Assembly: GCF_003337355.1 (NCBI RefSeq)
Contig: NZ_QPJW01000009.1
Location: forward strand, 110,280-174,279
Source of the DNA: Fontibacillus phaseoli
GTDB taxonomy: Bacteria > Bacillota > Bacilli > Paenibacillales > Paenibacillaceae
DNA: 64,000 nt
Direction: 5' to 3'
Shown here: positions 44,683 through 53,209 of the stretch, in pieces
Layout: every line of letters starts with the position of its first letter
Numbering within the stretch: the first letter of the stretch is position 1
Program-made: the position numbers and the translations under genes
Notes under the pieces: model-generated
What the model saw: the letters and a program-made list of their open reading frames with translations, nothing else
Database searches by the model: none
What the model was told of the DNA's origin: nothing

Positions 44683-45639
44683 CTATTCTCCGCATTCCAG
44701 TTTCTGCAGCAATGACTCCATATCCGCAGGAAGCAGTGCCTGAAAAAGCATTTCTTCTCCAGTTAGAGGATGTTGAAAGCCGAGCTCCGACGCATGAAGA
44801 GCCTGCCGGCTGATGACGTCATCCAGCACCGAAGCGGAAAATGTTAAATTCTCGGTTCCTTTTGCTCCGCTCCAGGTATACAGCTTGTCCCCGATCAACG
44901 GATGACCGATCGAAGTCATATGAACGCGGATCTGATGGGTCCGGCCTGTCCCCAGGCGCAATTCCACCAGTGCCCCAAGCCCGTAACACGCGACGACTTT
45001 GTAATAAGTCAGCGCCGGATATCCGGTCGGGGTAACTATGCGCCGATGAGGCTCCTGAGGATCGCGGTCAATCGGGCCGTCCAGAATGCCGTCATCCGGT
45101 TTTGGGCAGCCGTGTACAAGTGCCGTATATTTCTTGGTCACATTGCCCGCGATCAATTGCTCGGAGATATGCTGGTGTACATATGCATTTTTAGCGATCG
45201 CAATCAGACCGCTCGTCTCCTGGTCCAGGCGGTGAACCGGGCGGAAACGAACCTTTTCGCCCTTTTCCTTCCAATAATGGACCACCCCGTTAGCCAAGGT
45301 GTCGGTATAATGTCCATGGGTCGGATGGACGATGATGCCCGGCGCTTTGTTCACGATCAATAAAGCAGCATCCTCGTAAACAATATCAAAGGGAATCGGC
45401 TGCGGTAAAATGTCCTCCGACGTTTCCTGCTCCAGGGAGATGGACACGATATCCCCCGCCCTCACCGGGACGCTGATGTACACCCGTTCTCCGTTCAGCA
45501 TAACGCCCTGTTCCGTAAGCTTGATGCGGGACAATAGCTTCCGTGACACCCCCAGCCTGCGCTGCAGCACGGTTTTTAACAGCCATCCGTCCTCTTGCTC
45601 GGTAACTTTATAAGAAATCGGATCATAATAAACGGTCAT
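44683..45639 (-). CDS. RluA-family pseudouridine synthase
   Basis: A 318-residue enzyme with an S4-like RNA-binding region at about residues 22-65 and a catalytic domain with Asp139 in PVHRLDQETSGL, the nucleophile of RluA-type enzymes. It isomerises uridine in rRNA or tRNA; the target site is unknown. It overlaps the upstream adenosyltransferase gene by 4 bases. Confidence 0.92.
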   Translation of the reverse strand: MTVYYDPISYKVTEQEDGWLLKTVLQRRLGVSRKLLSRIKLTEQGVMLNGERVYISVPVRAGDIVSISLEQETSEDILPQPIPFDIVYEDAALLIVNKAPGIIVHPTHGHYTDTLANGVVHYWKEKGEKVRFRPVHRLDQETSGLIAIAKNAYVHQHISEQLIAGNVTKKYTALVHGCPKPDDGILDGPIDRDPQEPHRRIVTPTGYPALTYYKVVACYGLGALVELRLGTGRTHQIRVHMTSIGHPLIGDKLYTWSGAKGTENLTFSASVLDDVISRQALHASELGFQHPLTGEEMLFQALLPADMESLLQKLECGE

Positions 45640-46205
45640 GATTTTCTGCCGAACACCTTCTTGCTGCGTACATATTCTACATCAGGGGTTTGCTGGCGGA
45701 CATTGGCCGTCCGGGCTGCTGCAAAGAAGAAGTCGGACAGGCGGTTCAAGTACTTTACGGCTTCCGCATTGATCTCCGACTGGCGACTTAACGTTACCGC
45801 CCGCCGTTCGGCGCGTCGGCAAACGGTCCGGCATACATGCAACGTAGAAGCCAGCATCGTCCCTCCAGGCAATATGAATTTTTCCAGCGCTGGATTTTCC
45901 GCTTGATACCGGTCAATCCAGGTTTCCAAACGTTCGGCCATTTCAGCGCTAACCTTAAACCGGCGCTCTTCGGCCTTGACATAAGCCAGGTCGGAACCGC
46001 AATCAAACAGCTCCTGTTGGATCTGCTGCAAATCCTCTTTCAAGTCGGCAAACAAGACTTGATCCGCATAGCTACCGGCCAGCCCGACAAAACTGTTTAA
46101 TTCGTCGATCGTTCCGTAAGCTTCAACCCGCTCGTCATCTTTATATACTCTTCCGCCGATGACGGAGGTTTGCCCCTGATCACCGGTACGTGTATAAATA
46201 CTCAC
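45636..46205 (-). CDS. cob(I)alamin adenosyltransferase, PduO type
   Basis: A 189-residue enzyme with the PduO-type opening YTRTGDQGQTSVIGG, the EAYGTIDELNSFVG ATP/cobalamin motif and RTVCRRAERR near the C-terminus. It transfers adenosyl from ATP to cob(I)alamin to form coenzyme B12. It begins with GTG at 46205 after GGGGGTAAGG. There are no cobalamin biosynthesis genes nearby. It is translationally coupled to the pseudouridine synthase. Confidence 0.93.
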   Translation of the reverse strand: MSIYTRTGDQGQTSVIGGRVYKDDERVEAYGTIDELNSFVGLAGSYADQVLFADLKEDLQQIQQELFDCGSDLAYVKAEERRFKVSAEMAERLETWIDRYQAENPALEKFILPGGTMLASTLHVCRTVCRRAERRAVTLSRQSEINAEAVKYLNRLSDFFFAAARTANVRQQTPDVEYVRSKKVFGRKS

Positions 46206-46255
46206 AAACCTTACCCCCTTTTTTTCCTATTTTCAAATATACCATAAAAATAAAG

Positions 46256-46280
46256 AAGAAGATCCTTGAAGGATCTTCTT
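46256..46280 (-). terminator. terminator of Spo0E-like gene
   Basis: AAGAAGATCCTT/AAGGATCTTCTT arms, followed on the minus strand by CTTTATTTTT. Confidence 0.8.
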
Positions 46281-46311
46281 TGGGAAAATACGGTCTATTC
46301 CAAAACTGCAA

Positions 46312-46581
46312 TTATTTATTCTTCCGGTTATTTCTCATAAATTCATTAATTTTCAGATCCAGCAAGCTGCTGATTTCAATTACGATATCCGAAGTAAACG
46401 AATTTTCCTGCTGGAATAGCTTTTCCATTTTACTGCGCAGCAAATGGATTTCATCTTCCAAGGAAACTGCTTGTGGTGAAGTCCCGCGACTGGTTTCGAC
46501 TATCCACTGATTCGATTCATTGCCCTTTGCGTTCACAATTCCAGCTAGTTCATAAGGCAAATTGTACTCACCACAACCCAA
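46312..46581 (-). CDS. Spo0E-like aspartyl-phosphate phosphatase
   Basis: An 89-residue protein. The C-terminal half forms the two-helix Spo0E fold: an LEDEIHLLRSKMEKLF helix and the EISSLLDLKINEF signature, close to the SQxLDxLI motif of this family. Such proteins dephosphorylate Spo0A~P and delay sporulation. The N-terminal 38 residues are unlike the family. The start is a TTG at 46581, 7 bases after AGGGAGGG. It is a single gene. Confidence 0.8.
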   Translation of the reverse strand: MGCGEYNLPYELAGIVNAKGNESNQWIVETSRGTSPQAVSLEDEIHLLRSKMEKLFQQENSFTSDIVIEISSLLDLKINEFMRNNRKNK

Positions 46582-46710
46582 AAGTAATCCCTCCCTGAGA
46601 AACTAAACCCTCTTCCAAAATAAAATTATACCATGTCAATTGGACAGTGATCAATTAATATATGAAAGAAATGTTAATTAGCCCCATTTTCCCGGTTAGG
46701 TACTATTGAC

Positions 46711-47922
46711 TTAGCCCTGCTTCAGTTTATGAATGAATTGTCCCATCCGATGTAGCGCTTCGCTAAGCTGAGTAACGGAAGTCGCATAGGAACAGCGGAG
46801 GAAACCTTCGCCGCCCGCTCCGAACACATTGCCGGGTACGGCCGCCACTTTGGACTCCATCAGTAATCGGGTAGCAAATTCATCTGAGCTTAGGCCGGTA
46901 GACTCGATACTCGGGAAGGCATAAAATGCGCCTTGAGGTTCATGGCAGGTCAGCCCGATGTCACGCAATCCCTGAACGATCAGTCTTCTTCGCTGATTGT
47001 AGGATTCAACCATATGGTCTTTTTCCTCCAATCCGTTCTTGAGTGCTTCAAGCGCGGCAACCTGGCCCATGACCGGAGCGCACATAACTGTATATTGATG
47101 GATTTTCAACATCGCATAGATCAAATCCGGATGGCCGCAGGCATAACCCATGCGCCAACCCGTCATAGCAAAGGCTTTGGAAAACCCATTGACAAGGATC
47201 GTCCGGTCTCTCATGCCGGGAATGGCTGCAAAGCTGACATGTTTCTCGCCGTAGGTTAATTCCGAATAGATTTCATCGGAAATCACGATAAGATCATGCT
47301 CTTCCACGATTTTCGCGATCGGCAACCAATCCTCGTAACTCATAATTCCGCCGGTCGGATTGCTCGGGTAGTTCAAAATCAGAACTTTGGATTTCGGCGT
47401 GATCTTGGCCTTCAGCTGATCTGCTTTCAATTTGAAGTTATCCTTGGCGAACGTTTCGATCTCTACGGAAATCCCGCCGCCAACTTCGGTAATCGGTGAA
47501 TACGAAATGTAGCAGGGTGCGGGAACAAGAATCTCATCTCCCGGTACGATCAATGCGCGTAACGCCAGATCAATGGCCTCACTCGCTCCTACGGTCACAA
47601 GGACTTCATCTTTCGGGTTATATTTTACGTCATAGCTGTTATTTAAGTATTCCGCAATCGCTTCACGAAGCTCGGGTGTACCCGCGTTGCTTGTATAGCT
47701 TGTGAACCCCCGCTCCAGCGAATAAACGCATGCTTCACGCACATGCCAAGGAGTAATGAAGTCGGGTTCGCCTACCCCCAGCGTAATAATATCCTTGTTT
47801 CCGCTGGCGAGGTCAAAAAAGCGGCGAATGCCCGAAGGTTGTATCTCTCTAACCCGTGGTGCCAAGTAAGAAGTCATGGATCTGCCCGTCTGCTCTGTTT
47901 GTCCTTGTGAATTTACACTCAT
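46711..47922 (-). CDS. yugH: class I/II aminotransferase, YugH/PatA-like
   Basis: A 403-residue fold-type I PLP enzyme. SGASEAIDLALRAL and LNYPSNPTGG are conserved, and the Schiff-base lysine is in NGFSKAFAMTGWRMGY. It probably transaminates an aromatic or branched amino acid or aspartate; the family is broad. The Lrp/AsnC-type gene directly upstream (13 bases) is the same neighbour as in B. subtilis yugG-yugH. Confidence 0.9.
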   Translation of the reverse strand: MSVNSQGQTEQTGRSMTSYLAPRVREIQPSGIRRFFDLASGNKDIITLGVGEPDFITPWHVREACVYSLERGFTSYTSNAGTPELREAIAEYLNNSYDVKYNPKDEVLVTVGASEAIDLALRALIVPGDEILVPAPCYISYSPITEVGGGISVEIETFAKDNFKLKADQLKAKITPKSKVLILNYPSNPTGGIMSYEDWLPIAKIVEEHDLIVISDEIYSELTYGEKHVSFAAIPGMRDRTILVNGFSKAFAMTGWRMGYACGHPDLIYAMLKIHQYTVMCAPVMGQVAALEALKNGLEEKDHMVESYNQRRRLIVQGLRDIGLTCHEPQGAFYAFPSIESTGLSSDEFATRLLMESKVAAVPGNVFGAGGEGFLRCSYATSVTQLSEALHRMGQFIHKLKQG

Positions 47923-47935
47923 AACATTACTTCCT

Positions 47936-48436
47936 TTACGGAGATATCATCAGGCGGCGGTCTTCTTCCGGATCTTCAAAGATGATGCCGTCTTGTTTAT
48001 ATTTTTTAAGAATGAAATGCGTTTTCGTCGAAAGCACGGACTCAAGCGGAGACAGCTTGTCGGAAACGAAGCTGGCCACTTCCTTTAAATTGCGCCCTTC
48101 CACTTCAACCAGCAAATCGTAGGCTCCGGACATCAGATAGACGGACATGACCTGAGGGAACAAGTATATCCGTTCCGCGATCGCTTCAAAGCCTCTGCCG
48201 CGTTCCGGCGTAATTTGTACCTCGATCAAGGCAGTCACTTTCTCGTCATCCAATTTGCTTGAATTGACCACAGTCGCGTATTTAACGATAACATGATCCT
48301 CTTCCAGCTCCGTAATGGCAGTCGCGACTTCTTCCGAAGATACGCCCAGCAAGGTTGCCAGCAATTTCGGATCCCGGCGGGCGTCCTCTTTCAGGAGTTC
48401 CAGCACTTTCAGCTTAAGTTCGCTCAATTGTTTCAT
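47936..48436 (-). CDS. yugG: Lrp/AsnC-family regulator, YugG-like
   Basis: A 166-residue regulator with an N-terminal winged helix (VLELLKEDARRDPKLLATLL) and a C-terminal RAM ligand-binding domain (VTALIEVQITPERGRGFEAI, VMSVYLMSGAYDLLVEVEG). It probably controls the aminotransferase gene that follows in response to an amino acid. It is the first gene of the yugG-yugH pair. Confidence 0.92.
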   Translation of the reverse strand: MKQLSELKLKVLELLKEDARRDPKLLATLLGVSSEEVATAITELEEDHVIVKYATVVNSSKLDDEKVTALIEVQITPERGRGFEAIAERIYLFPQVMSVYLMSGAYDLLVEVEGRNLKEVASFVSDKLSPLESVLSTKTHFILKKYKQDGIIFEDPEEDRRLMISP

Positions 48437-48538
48437 GCTTCACCCTCCAGCGCTGTTCCGGCGGGCCGTCAAGGATGAAGGTCCGCGGAATCTAAATTTA
48501 ATATTAATATTACATGAATTTGTGCATCCTGCAAAGAA

Positions 48539-48578
48539 AAACGTCCGCTCATGGAAGATTCCACGGAAGCGGACGTTT
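48539..48578 (-). terminator. terminator of CotF-type coat gene unit
   Basis: AAACGTCCGC/GCGGACGTTT arms with an inner GGAA/TTCC pair, 33 bases past the stop of the coat gene. Confidence 0.8.
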
Positions 48579-48611
48579 CGGGTTAACCCCATACTTTACA
48601 AACAGGCTTTA

Positions 48612-49004
48612 CTAAATGTAGCGGGGATTTTGTTGTTGCACATTGGTCTGATGGTATGAAACATTCGACGGATGGAGATAAGGGTTATTCTGGGCCGAAC
48701 GCTGCTGCACAAACTGATGGACCTTTTGATGGCTTTGTTCCGCCTCCTGAATCTTTTTGTCTATTTCCTGACGGGAGGCGCTGGCAGGAGCAGAATATAC
48801 CTTATTTTGCTCAAGCAGCATGTACAGATCGCCCTGAAGTCTTAAAGTACTGTCCGTCAATTCGGCAAAGGTGCGTCTGATCGAGGGGCAGGACGATTCC
48901 GTTGTTGCTGTTGTGTATTCCCTTACGGTGCGCCGGAGGTCGGCAAGAATAATTTTCAACAGATCGTTCTCGGGCAATTGCTCCGTGCTGGATGGTAAGT
49001 TCAC
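48612..49004 (-). CDS. CotF-family spore coat protein
   Basis: A 130-residue protein. Residues 12-100 match the helical CotF domain: DLLKIILADLRRTVREYTTA, then SCPSIRRTFAELTDSTLRLQ and LYMLLEQNKVY. The C-terminal tail is rich in Gln, Asn and Tyr (SYHQTNVQQQNPRYI), as in many coat proteins. It starts with GTG at 49004 after AGGAGG. It follows a small companion coat-like gene by 36 bases. Confidence 0.85.
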   Translation of the reverse strand: MNLPSSTEQLPENDLLKIILADLRRTVREYTTATTESSCPSIRRTFAELTDSTLRLQGDLYMLLEQNKVYSAPASASRQEIDKKIQEAEQSHQKVHQFVQQRSAQNNPYLHPSNVSYHQTNVQQQNPRYI

Positions 49005-49040
49005 AAGATTTCCTCCTAATTTAGTTGTTGTTGGTTTTCA

Positions 49041-49274
49041 TTACTGAGCCTGGGTCGGAGCAAGTTGCTGATGCTGTTTCAGTGCATCGATCAGTGTGTG
49101 CATATGGTGTTCGTGGACAAGCATATGCTCCGTAATGGCTTGTCCGAGTTGAGAATTTGTCGAGACGGCAGCCGCGGCCGCACACATTTTGATCAGCATG
49201 TCTTCGTTAGCCACAGAATCCGCAATGTAATTGACCTCTTTGCCGGACAATGGCTTCATTTGCATATGGTTCAT
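49041..49274 (-). CDS. small spore coat-associated protein, partner of CotF-type gene
   Basis: A 77-residue helical protein starting MNHMQMKPLSGKEVNYIADS and rich in His, Met and Ala. The middle block MLIKMCAAAAAVSTNSQLGQ and the QAITEHMLVHEHHMHTLID helix resemble the small partners found next to CotF-type genes in Paenibacillus. AGGAGG lies 7 bases before the ATG at 49274, which decides the start over a longer in-frame extension. Likely a coat component; no biochemical role is known. Confidence 0.72.
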   Translation of the reverse strand: MNHMQMKPLSGKEVNYIADSVANEDMLIKMCAAAAAVSTNSQLGQAITEHMLVHEHHMHTLIDALKQHQQLAPTQAQ

Positions 49275-49411
49275 TTCGGTTTCCTCCTGATAGATAGGTA
49301 CATTCGGGCATATTATGTCCTGCCTGTCCATTTTTATAAGGCGTTTGATGATTATACTTATGGCGTCTCGGTGAATATGGGATTAGAGAAAAGAACAAGG
49401 AGGGAGCAACG

Positions 49412-50632
49412 ATGAAATTACATACGGGGAAATATTGTTGGAACAAAACGATGGCTACGGTTCCCCGCTACCCGGCCTTGGAGGAGGATATCTCATGCGA
49501 CTGCCTCGTTATCGGGGGCGGCGTCGGCGGAGCCCTATGCGCTTATCTTTTAAGCGAACAGGGTATAATTACCGTCTTAGCCGAAAGAGGCGACATCGCC
49601 TCAGGCAGCACCTTGGTCAATACAGGCATTCTACAGTATGCCAACGATAAAACCCTGACCTCATTAATCCATACTTTCGGCGAAGAGAAGGCCGTTCATG
49701 TTTATCGGCTTTGCCGGGATGCCCTTATCCGTTTGAAAGAAATCAACCGGGGCCTGGGTCCGGACTTGCCGCTGCAGGAGAGGAACAGTCTTTATCTGGC
49801 GAGTACCGATGAGGACCTAGCCATGTTGAGAGATGAATTTGAGAATTTGATAAAATACGGATTTAACGTAGCATGGTGGGACGAAGACGAGATTGGCAGC
49901 AAATTCCCGTTTCGCAAACCAGGAGCCATTTATACGCAGGGCGATGCCGAGATCAATCCGTTCGCCTTTGTTCACAGCCTTCTGAAGCGCTCGGAACCCT
50001 TGAGCCTGCAAATCTTTGAGCATACCCCCGTAACCGGCTGGGAATTCAGGAGCGATGGGGTTGTATGCCGTTCGGGACGCTGCACGATCAAAGCCAAACA
50101 TGTCGTTTTTGCGACGGGTTACGAAGCGCAGATACTGAAAAAAGAACCGGGCGCCTCATTAACGGGTACCTATGTGGTGGTGACGGAGCCGGCGGACCAT
50201 TTCAATGATTGGCATGAACGCTGCCTGATCTGGGAATCCGCCCGTCCTTACCTTTATATGCGGACGACGCCCGACGGGCGGATTATGGCCGGCGGCCTTG
50301 ATGAAGCATTGTCCGGCGGCAAGCTCAAGGAGGGAAGGGAAATTCACAAATCGCGCGAGATATTGAGCATGGTCCATAGCATGTTCCCGGAAAAAGCGGA
50401 ACTTCAGGCCGCTTACTCCTGGGGAGCCGTGTTCGGGGAAACGCGCGACGGATTACCCTATATCGGCACCCATCCGGACTATCCCCATTGCTTCTTTCTG
50501 GAAGGCTACGGAGGTAACGGCACCGTTTGCAGTATGTTAGCCGCAGAAATGATTACGGATGTCCTGTCCGGTAAGCACCGCAACGATATGGACCTGTTTG
50601 CGCTGACCAGAAGCACCAAGCCTTCACCCTGA
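49412..50632 (+). CDS. FAD-dependent oxidoreductase of the amino-acid oxidase (DAO) family
   Basis: A 406-residue flavoprotein. The dinucleotide-binding motif CLVIGGGVGGALCAYLLSEQ is near residue 30, and the conserved GSTLVNTGILQY block follows, like glycine oxidase and related DAO enzymes. LPYIGTHPDYPHCFFLEGYG and GGNGTV near the end bind FAD. It would oxidise an amine or amino acid with oxygen. The N-terminus has a short extra stretch (KLHTGKYCWNKTMA). It is monocistronic, with AGGAGGGAG before the ATG. The substrate is unknown. Confidence 0.88.
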   Translation: MKLHTGKYCWNKTMATVPRYPALEEDISCDCLVIGGGVGGALCAYLLSEQGIITVLAERGDIASGSTLVNTGILQYANDKTLTSLIHTFGEEKAVHVYRLCRDALIRLKEINRGLGPDLPLQERNSLYLASTDEDLAMLRDEFENLIKYGFNVAWWDEDEIGSKFPFRKPGAIYTQGDAEINPFAFVHSLLKRSEPLSLQIFEHTPVTGWEFRSDGVVCRSGRCTIKAKHVVFATGYEAQILKKEPGASLTGTYVVVTEPADHFNDWHERCLIWESARPYLYMRTTPDGRIMAGGLDEALSGGKLKEGREIHKSREILSMVHSMFPEKAELQAAYSWGAVFGETRDGLPYIGTHPDYPHCFFLEGYGGNGTVCSMLAAEMITDVLSGKHRNDMDLFALTRSTKPSP

Positions 50633-50718
50633 TCTGACCGGAAATTCCTTGCCCCGGCGCTCCGCTCTTTCGGCATGGCGTACCCAAAGTGCACGCGGTT
50701 CTTGGAGCATCAAGCCAA

Positions 50719-51930
50719 TCAGACGGTATCAGGCGCATCGGCTCGAGGCTTGAACAATTTACGGATCGCGATCCAGCTTAATATTGGCGATGCCCCAAGT
50801 CCAAGCATCAGCCAGGTCACCGTCGTCATGCGTGGGAACCAGCCGAATACAATGATGAACAGGAGCGTGCCGACCAATCTTCCGGACATAATGCTCAGTT
50901 CCCGGAGCACGATCAGCTCCACCCGCTGCTCAACCGTATCTTCGCTTTTGCCGATCAAGTCGAAAACCGAGGAAATGACCGGGAGTAAATAAAGCGGCAT
51001 AAACAGAGAAGTACCGATCCCGAAAAATATCAGCGTTAAATAATTGACGTTCCAGAGCAGTGGAATGATGACTCCGGTAATCAATACCGCCCCGATCAGC
51101 ATGCCGACATACCTGTAACGGATATGGAGCCATTTGCCTACCGCCCAGAAGCTGACCAGGGACACGAGTGATGTAACAAGGGAAAATTGCCCCACCTTCC
51201 TCTCTGCGGAAGTGCTGATGAACACCAGCAAAGTGCCCAGAAACGAAAAAACACCCTCCCTCAGTCCATGCGCGGCCGAGGCCGGTATAGCCTGCCGCCA
51301 GGGACTGTCTTTTTCAAAGTGGCGGAAAGGTCCCAGCCAGTGGTATGGGCCGCCCTTTTTTCTTTTTTTCAACCAGAAGCTAAGCAGAATTCCGACCCCG
51401 TAAATGACGAGGGAAACCGTAAATATTACGCGGTACCCCAGATCGCCTTTCATCACTGAAATGATCACGCCGGAAGTCCAGGGACCCAAAATACCGATCA
51501 CCGATCCTAAAATCCCGATCCAGCCGTTGAACAAATCCCGGGTATCGACATCCGTCACTTCAAAATAAACGACATTGAATGCGAGCCAAAACAGGCCCGA
51601 GCCGATGCCGAACAAAAAACCAAGCGGCCAGATGTACTCGACCGTACGCGCTCCCGCCCAAAGAACGAGCAAATAAAACAATCCCGACACGACGATGCCC
51701 AGCCGAAGGGACACCATTTTATCCCGCTCCTTTACCCATTTGCCGGCGATCCAGAATGTGAGCCCGAGCGCAATCTGCTGGCTGAATGTAAACCATCCGA
51801 TCATCGCAAAATCCTGTTTTACCTTCCATAGATAGACGTTCAGGAAAGTTCCCGACAACGCCCCGGCCAAAACAAATAAGCCATTGACGGCCAGAAGCAG
51901 CCTGGATTGGCCGTTAAGGTTCCTCTTCAT
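50719..51930 (-). CDS. MFS-family membrane transporter
   Basis: A 403-residue protein with about 12 hydrophobic segments in the two-lobe MFS layout, the central loop being GPYHWLGPFRHFEKD. WFTFSQQIALGLTFWIAGKW contains a typical segment. It resembles uncharacterised MFS proteins of Bacilli; no motif tells the substrate. The start at 51930 follows GGAGGGG by 8 bases and avoids an atypical N-terminal extension. It is convergent with the oxidoreductase gene. Confidence 0.83.
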   Translation of the reverse strand: MKRNLNGQSRLLLAVNGLFVLAGALSGTFLNVYLWKVKQDFAMIGWFTFSQQIALGLTFWIAGKWVKERDKMVSLRLGIVVSGLFYLLVLWAGARTVEYIWPLGFLFGIGSGLFWLAFNVVYFEVTDVDTRDLFNGWIGILGSVIGILGPWTSGVIISVMKGDLGYRVIFTVSLVIYGVGILLSFWLKKRKKGGPYHWLGPFRHFEKDSPWRQAIPASAAHGLREGVFSFLGTLLVFISTSAERKVGQFSLVTSLVSLVSFWAVGKWLHIRYRYVGMLIGAVLITGVIIPLLWNVNYLTLIFFGIGTSLFMPLYLLPVISSVFDLIGKSEDTVEQRVELIVLRELSIMSGRLVGTLLFIIVFGWFPRMTTVTWLMLGLGASPILSWIAIRKLFKPRADAPDTV

Positions 51931-52017
51931 GCATTTTGCCCCTCCAACGATTAAGTGTACCTGTAAGATACCCAATCTGCGGGGAAGCATGAATTCCTAG
52001 CAAAGCAATGAAAAAAA

Positions 52018-52058
52018 GGAGCCTCCCCGGTCTTGATGCATGACTACGGGAAAGCTCC
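52018..52058 (-). terminator. terminator of zinc-ribbon gene
   Basis: GGAGC/GCTCC outer stem with CCCG/CGGG inside, then T residues on the minus strand, 13 bases past the stop. Confidence 0.75.
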
Positions 52059-52070
52059 ATATTATTGAAC

Positions 52071-52595
52071 TCAATCTTGGCTAACGGCACGAATTAACGC
52101 ATTCCGGTCTTCCTCCGACAGGAAGGAGCCTACATGGAAGCAGGCGGTACATACATAAACATTTAGCTTGGCAGCCTGCTTTAGCAGAGGCGCTTTTAAT
52201 CCTTCCGGAACAACTGGAATATAATCAGGCCCCAGCGACCGGCTCCCCGCATACATCATATATTCCCGGCAGTGAGGGCATTCGGGAACTTCTTCCTGAT
52301 GGTCCAGAATTTTTTCAACGCCGGACTCATAAGCCAGCAGATCTCCGCCAACGGCCCCAAAAGCCTCTAATCGCCGGATCGCGTTCAGATGACTTTCGTC
52401 ATCCTCTTCCCAAATCCCGAGATCTTCTTCCTCCGGCTCATCTTCCTCTTCAAGCTCCTCATCCGAACCAAGCGCAATATTCAATGTACGGTAGCCTTTA
52501 AGTTCATTGTGGCAGTAAGGACATTCCTCTTCGGGTCCAAGCTCCTCATCCCATACGATTTCCGTTTGACACCATGGGCAAATCGTTGTATCCAT
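52071..52595 (-). CDS. acidic zinc-ribbon protein
   Basis: A 174-residue protein. The N-terminus has CPWC (Cys6, Cys9) and CPYC (Cys25, Cys28), and the C-terminal half has CPHC and CTAC, giving two predicted zinc sites. Between them is a highly acidic stretch (LGSDEELEEEDEPEEEDLG). Such proteins are often annotated as hypothetical in Paenibacillus. A regulatory or RNA-binding role is possible but unsupported. It heads the group with the small membrane peptide and the DUF350 gene downstream in window order. Confidence 0.75.
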   Translation of the reverse strand: MDTTICPWCQTEIVWDEELGPEEECPYCHNELKGYRTLNIALGSDEELEEEDEPEEEDLGIWEEDDESHLNAIRRLEAFGAVGGDLLAYESGVEKILDHQEEVPECPHCREYMMYAGSRSLGPDYIPVVPEGLKAPLLKQAAKLNVYVCTACFHVGSFLSEEDRNALIRAVSQD

Positions 52596-52677
52596 GCCAG
52601 CCCTTCCTTCCTTTTTTACAGTTTAAGTCACGTTTTGGATAAGATGAATTCTTTAGTCCATCTTTACAGCTACTTCA

Positions 52678-52761
52678 TCAGGCATTCCATAAGAAGATAA
52701 CTCCGGCAGCCAAAAACAACACGGCAGCCACAAATAACACCCTGACCAGGTTTTTCAACAT
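52678..52761 (-). CDS. 27-residue membrane peptide
   Basis: A short frame from ATG at 52761 to TGA at 52678 with an AGGAGG site 8 bases upstream. The peptide is almost entirely hydrophobic after a basic N-terminus (MLKNLVRVLFVAAV...), a single membrane span ending in FLWNA. It lies 12 bases downstream of the DUF350 membrane gene on the same strand, so it is probably co-expressed and may be a small partner of it. Confidence 0.6.
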   Translation of the reverse strand: MLKNLVRVLFVAAVLFLAAGVIFLWNA

Positions 52762-52773
52762 ACCAGATTCCTC

Positions 52774-53193
52774 CTAAGCGATACAGGCTCCGATCACATA
52801 GGACACCGAAACGGAGACGGCCATGGCGATAAAGCCCACCGCCACATTCCCCTCGGCGATCTCTTTGTCGATCCGAAAGACCGGAGTCACAAACTCAAAC
52901 ATAATGTAAGCCAGAAACAGCAGGAATGCTCCGACAAAAGACCATGCCATGAACTCGTAGATGGTTGAACGTGCGGTAGCAAACCGTAAAATATTGCAAA
53001 GGCCAAAAATTTTCCCGCCTGTGGCGAGCGAGGCCGCCAAATTCCCCCGTTTGATCTCATGCCAGCAACGATACCTCGTTACAAGCTCAAAGCAGGAAAG
53101 AAACACAATCAGTTCTACTACCGCTACTGAAAAATATCCGGCCATAAGTCCTATAGGCTGTTCCAACAGCGGATCAATGGTGGTTCCCTTCAA
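52774..53193 (-). CDS. DUF350 membrane protein
   Basis: A 139-residue protein with four predicted membrane helices. The second half (AEGNVAVGFIAMAVSVSVSY) carries the glycine-rich helix typical of DUF350, a family linked in some bacteria to polyamine or antibiotic tolerance genes. It starts with TTG at 53193 after GGGGAGGAG. It follows mutS2 by 16 bases and precedes a 27-residue peptide, all on the minus strand. Confidence 0.85.
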   Translation of the reverse strand: MKGTTIDPLLEQPIGLMAGYFSVAVVELIVFLSCFELVTRYRCWHEIKRGNLAASLATGGKIFGLCNILRFATARSTIYEFMAWSFVGAFLLFLAYIMFEFVTPVFRIDKEIAEGNVAVGFIAMAVSVSVSYVIGACIA

Positions 53194-53209
53194 TCCGTTC
53201 TCCTCCCCG

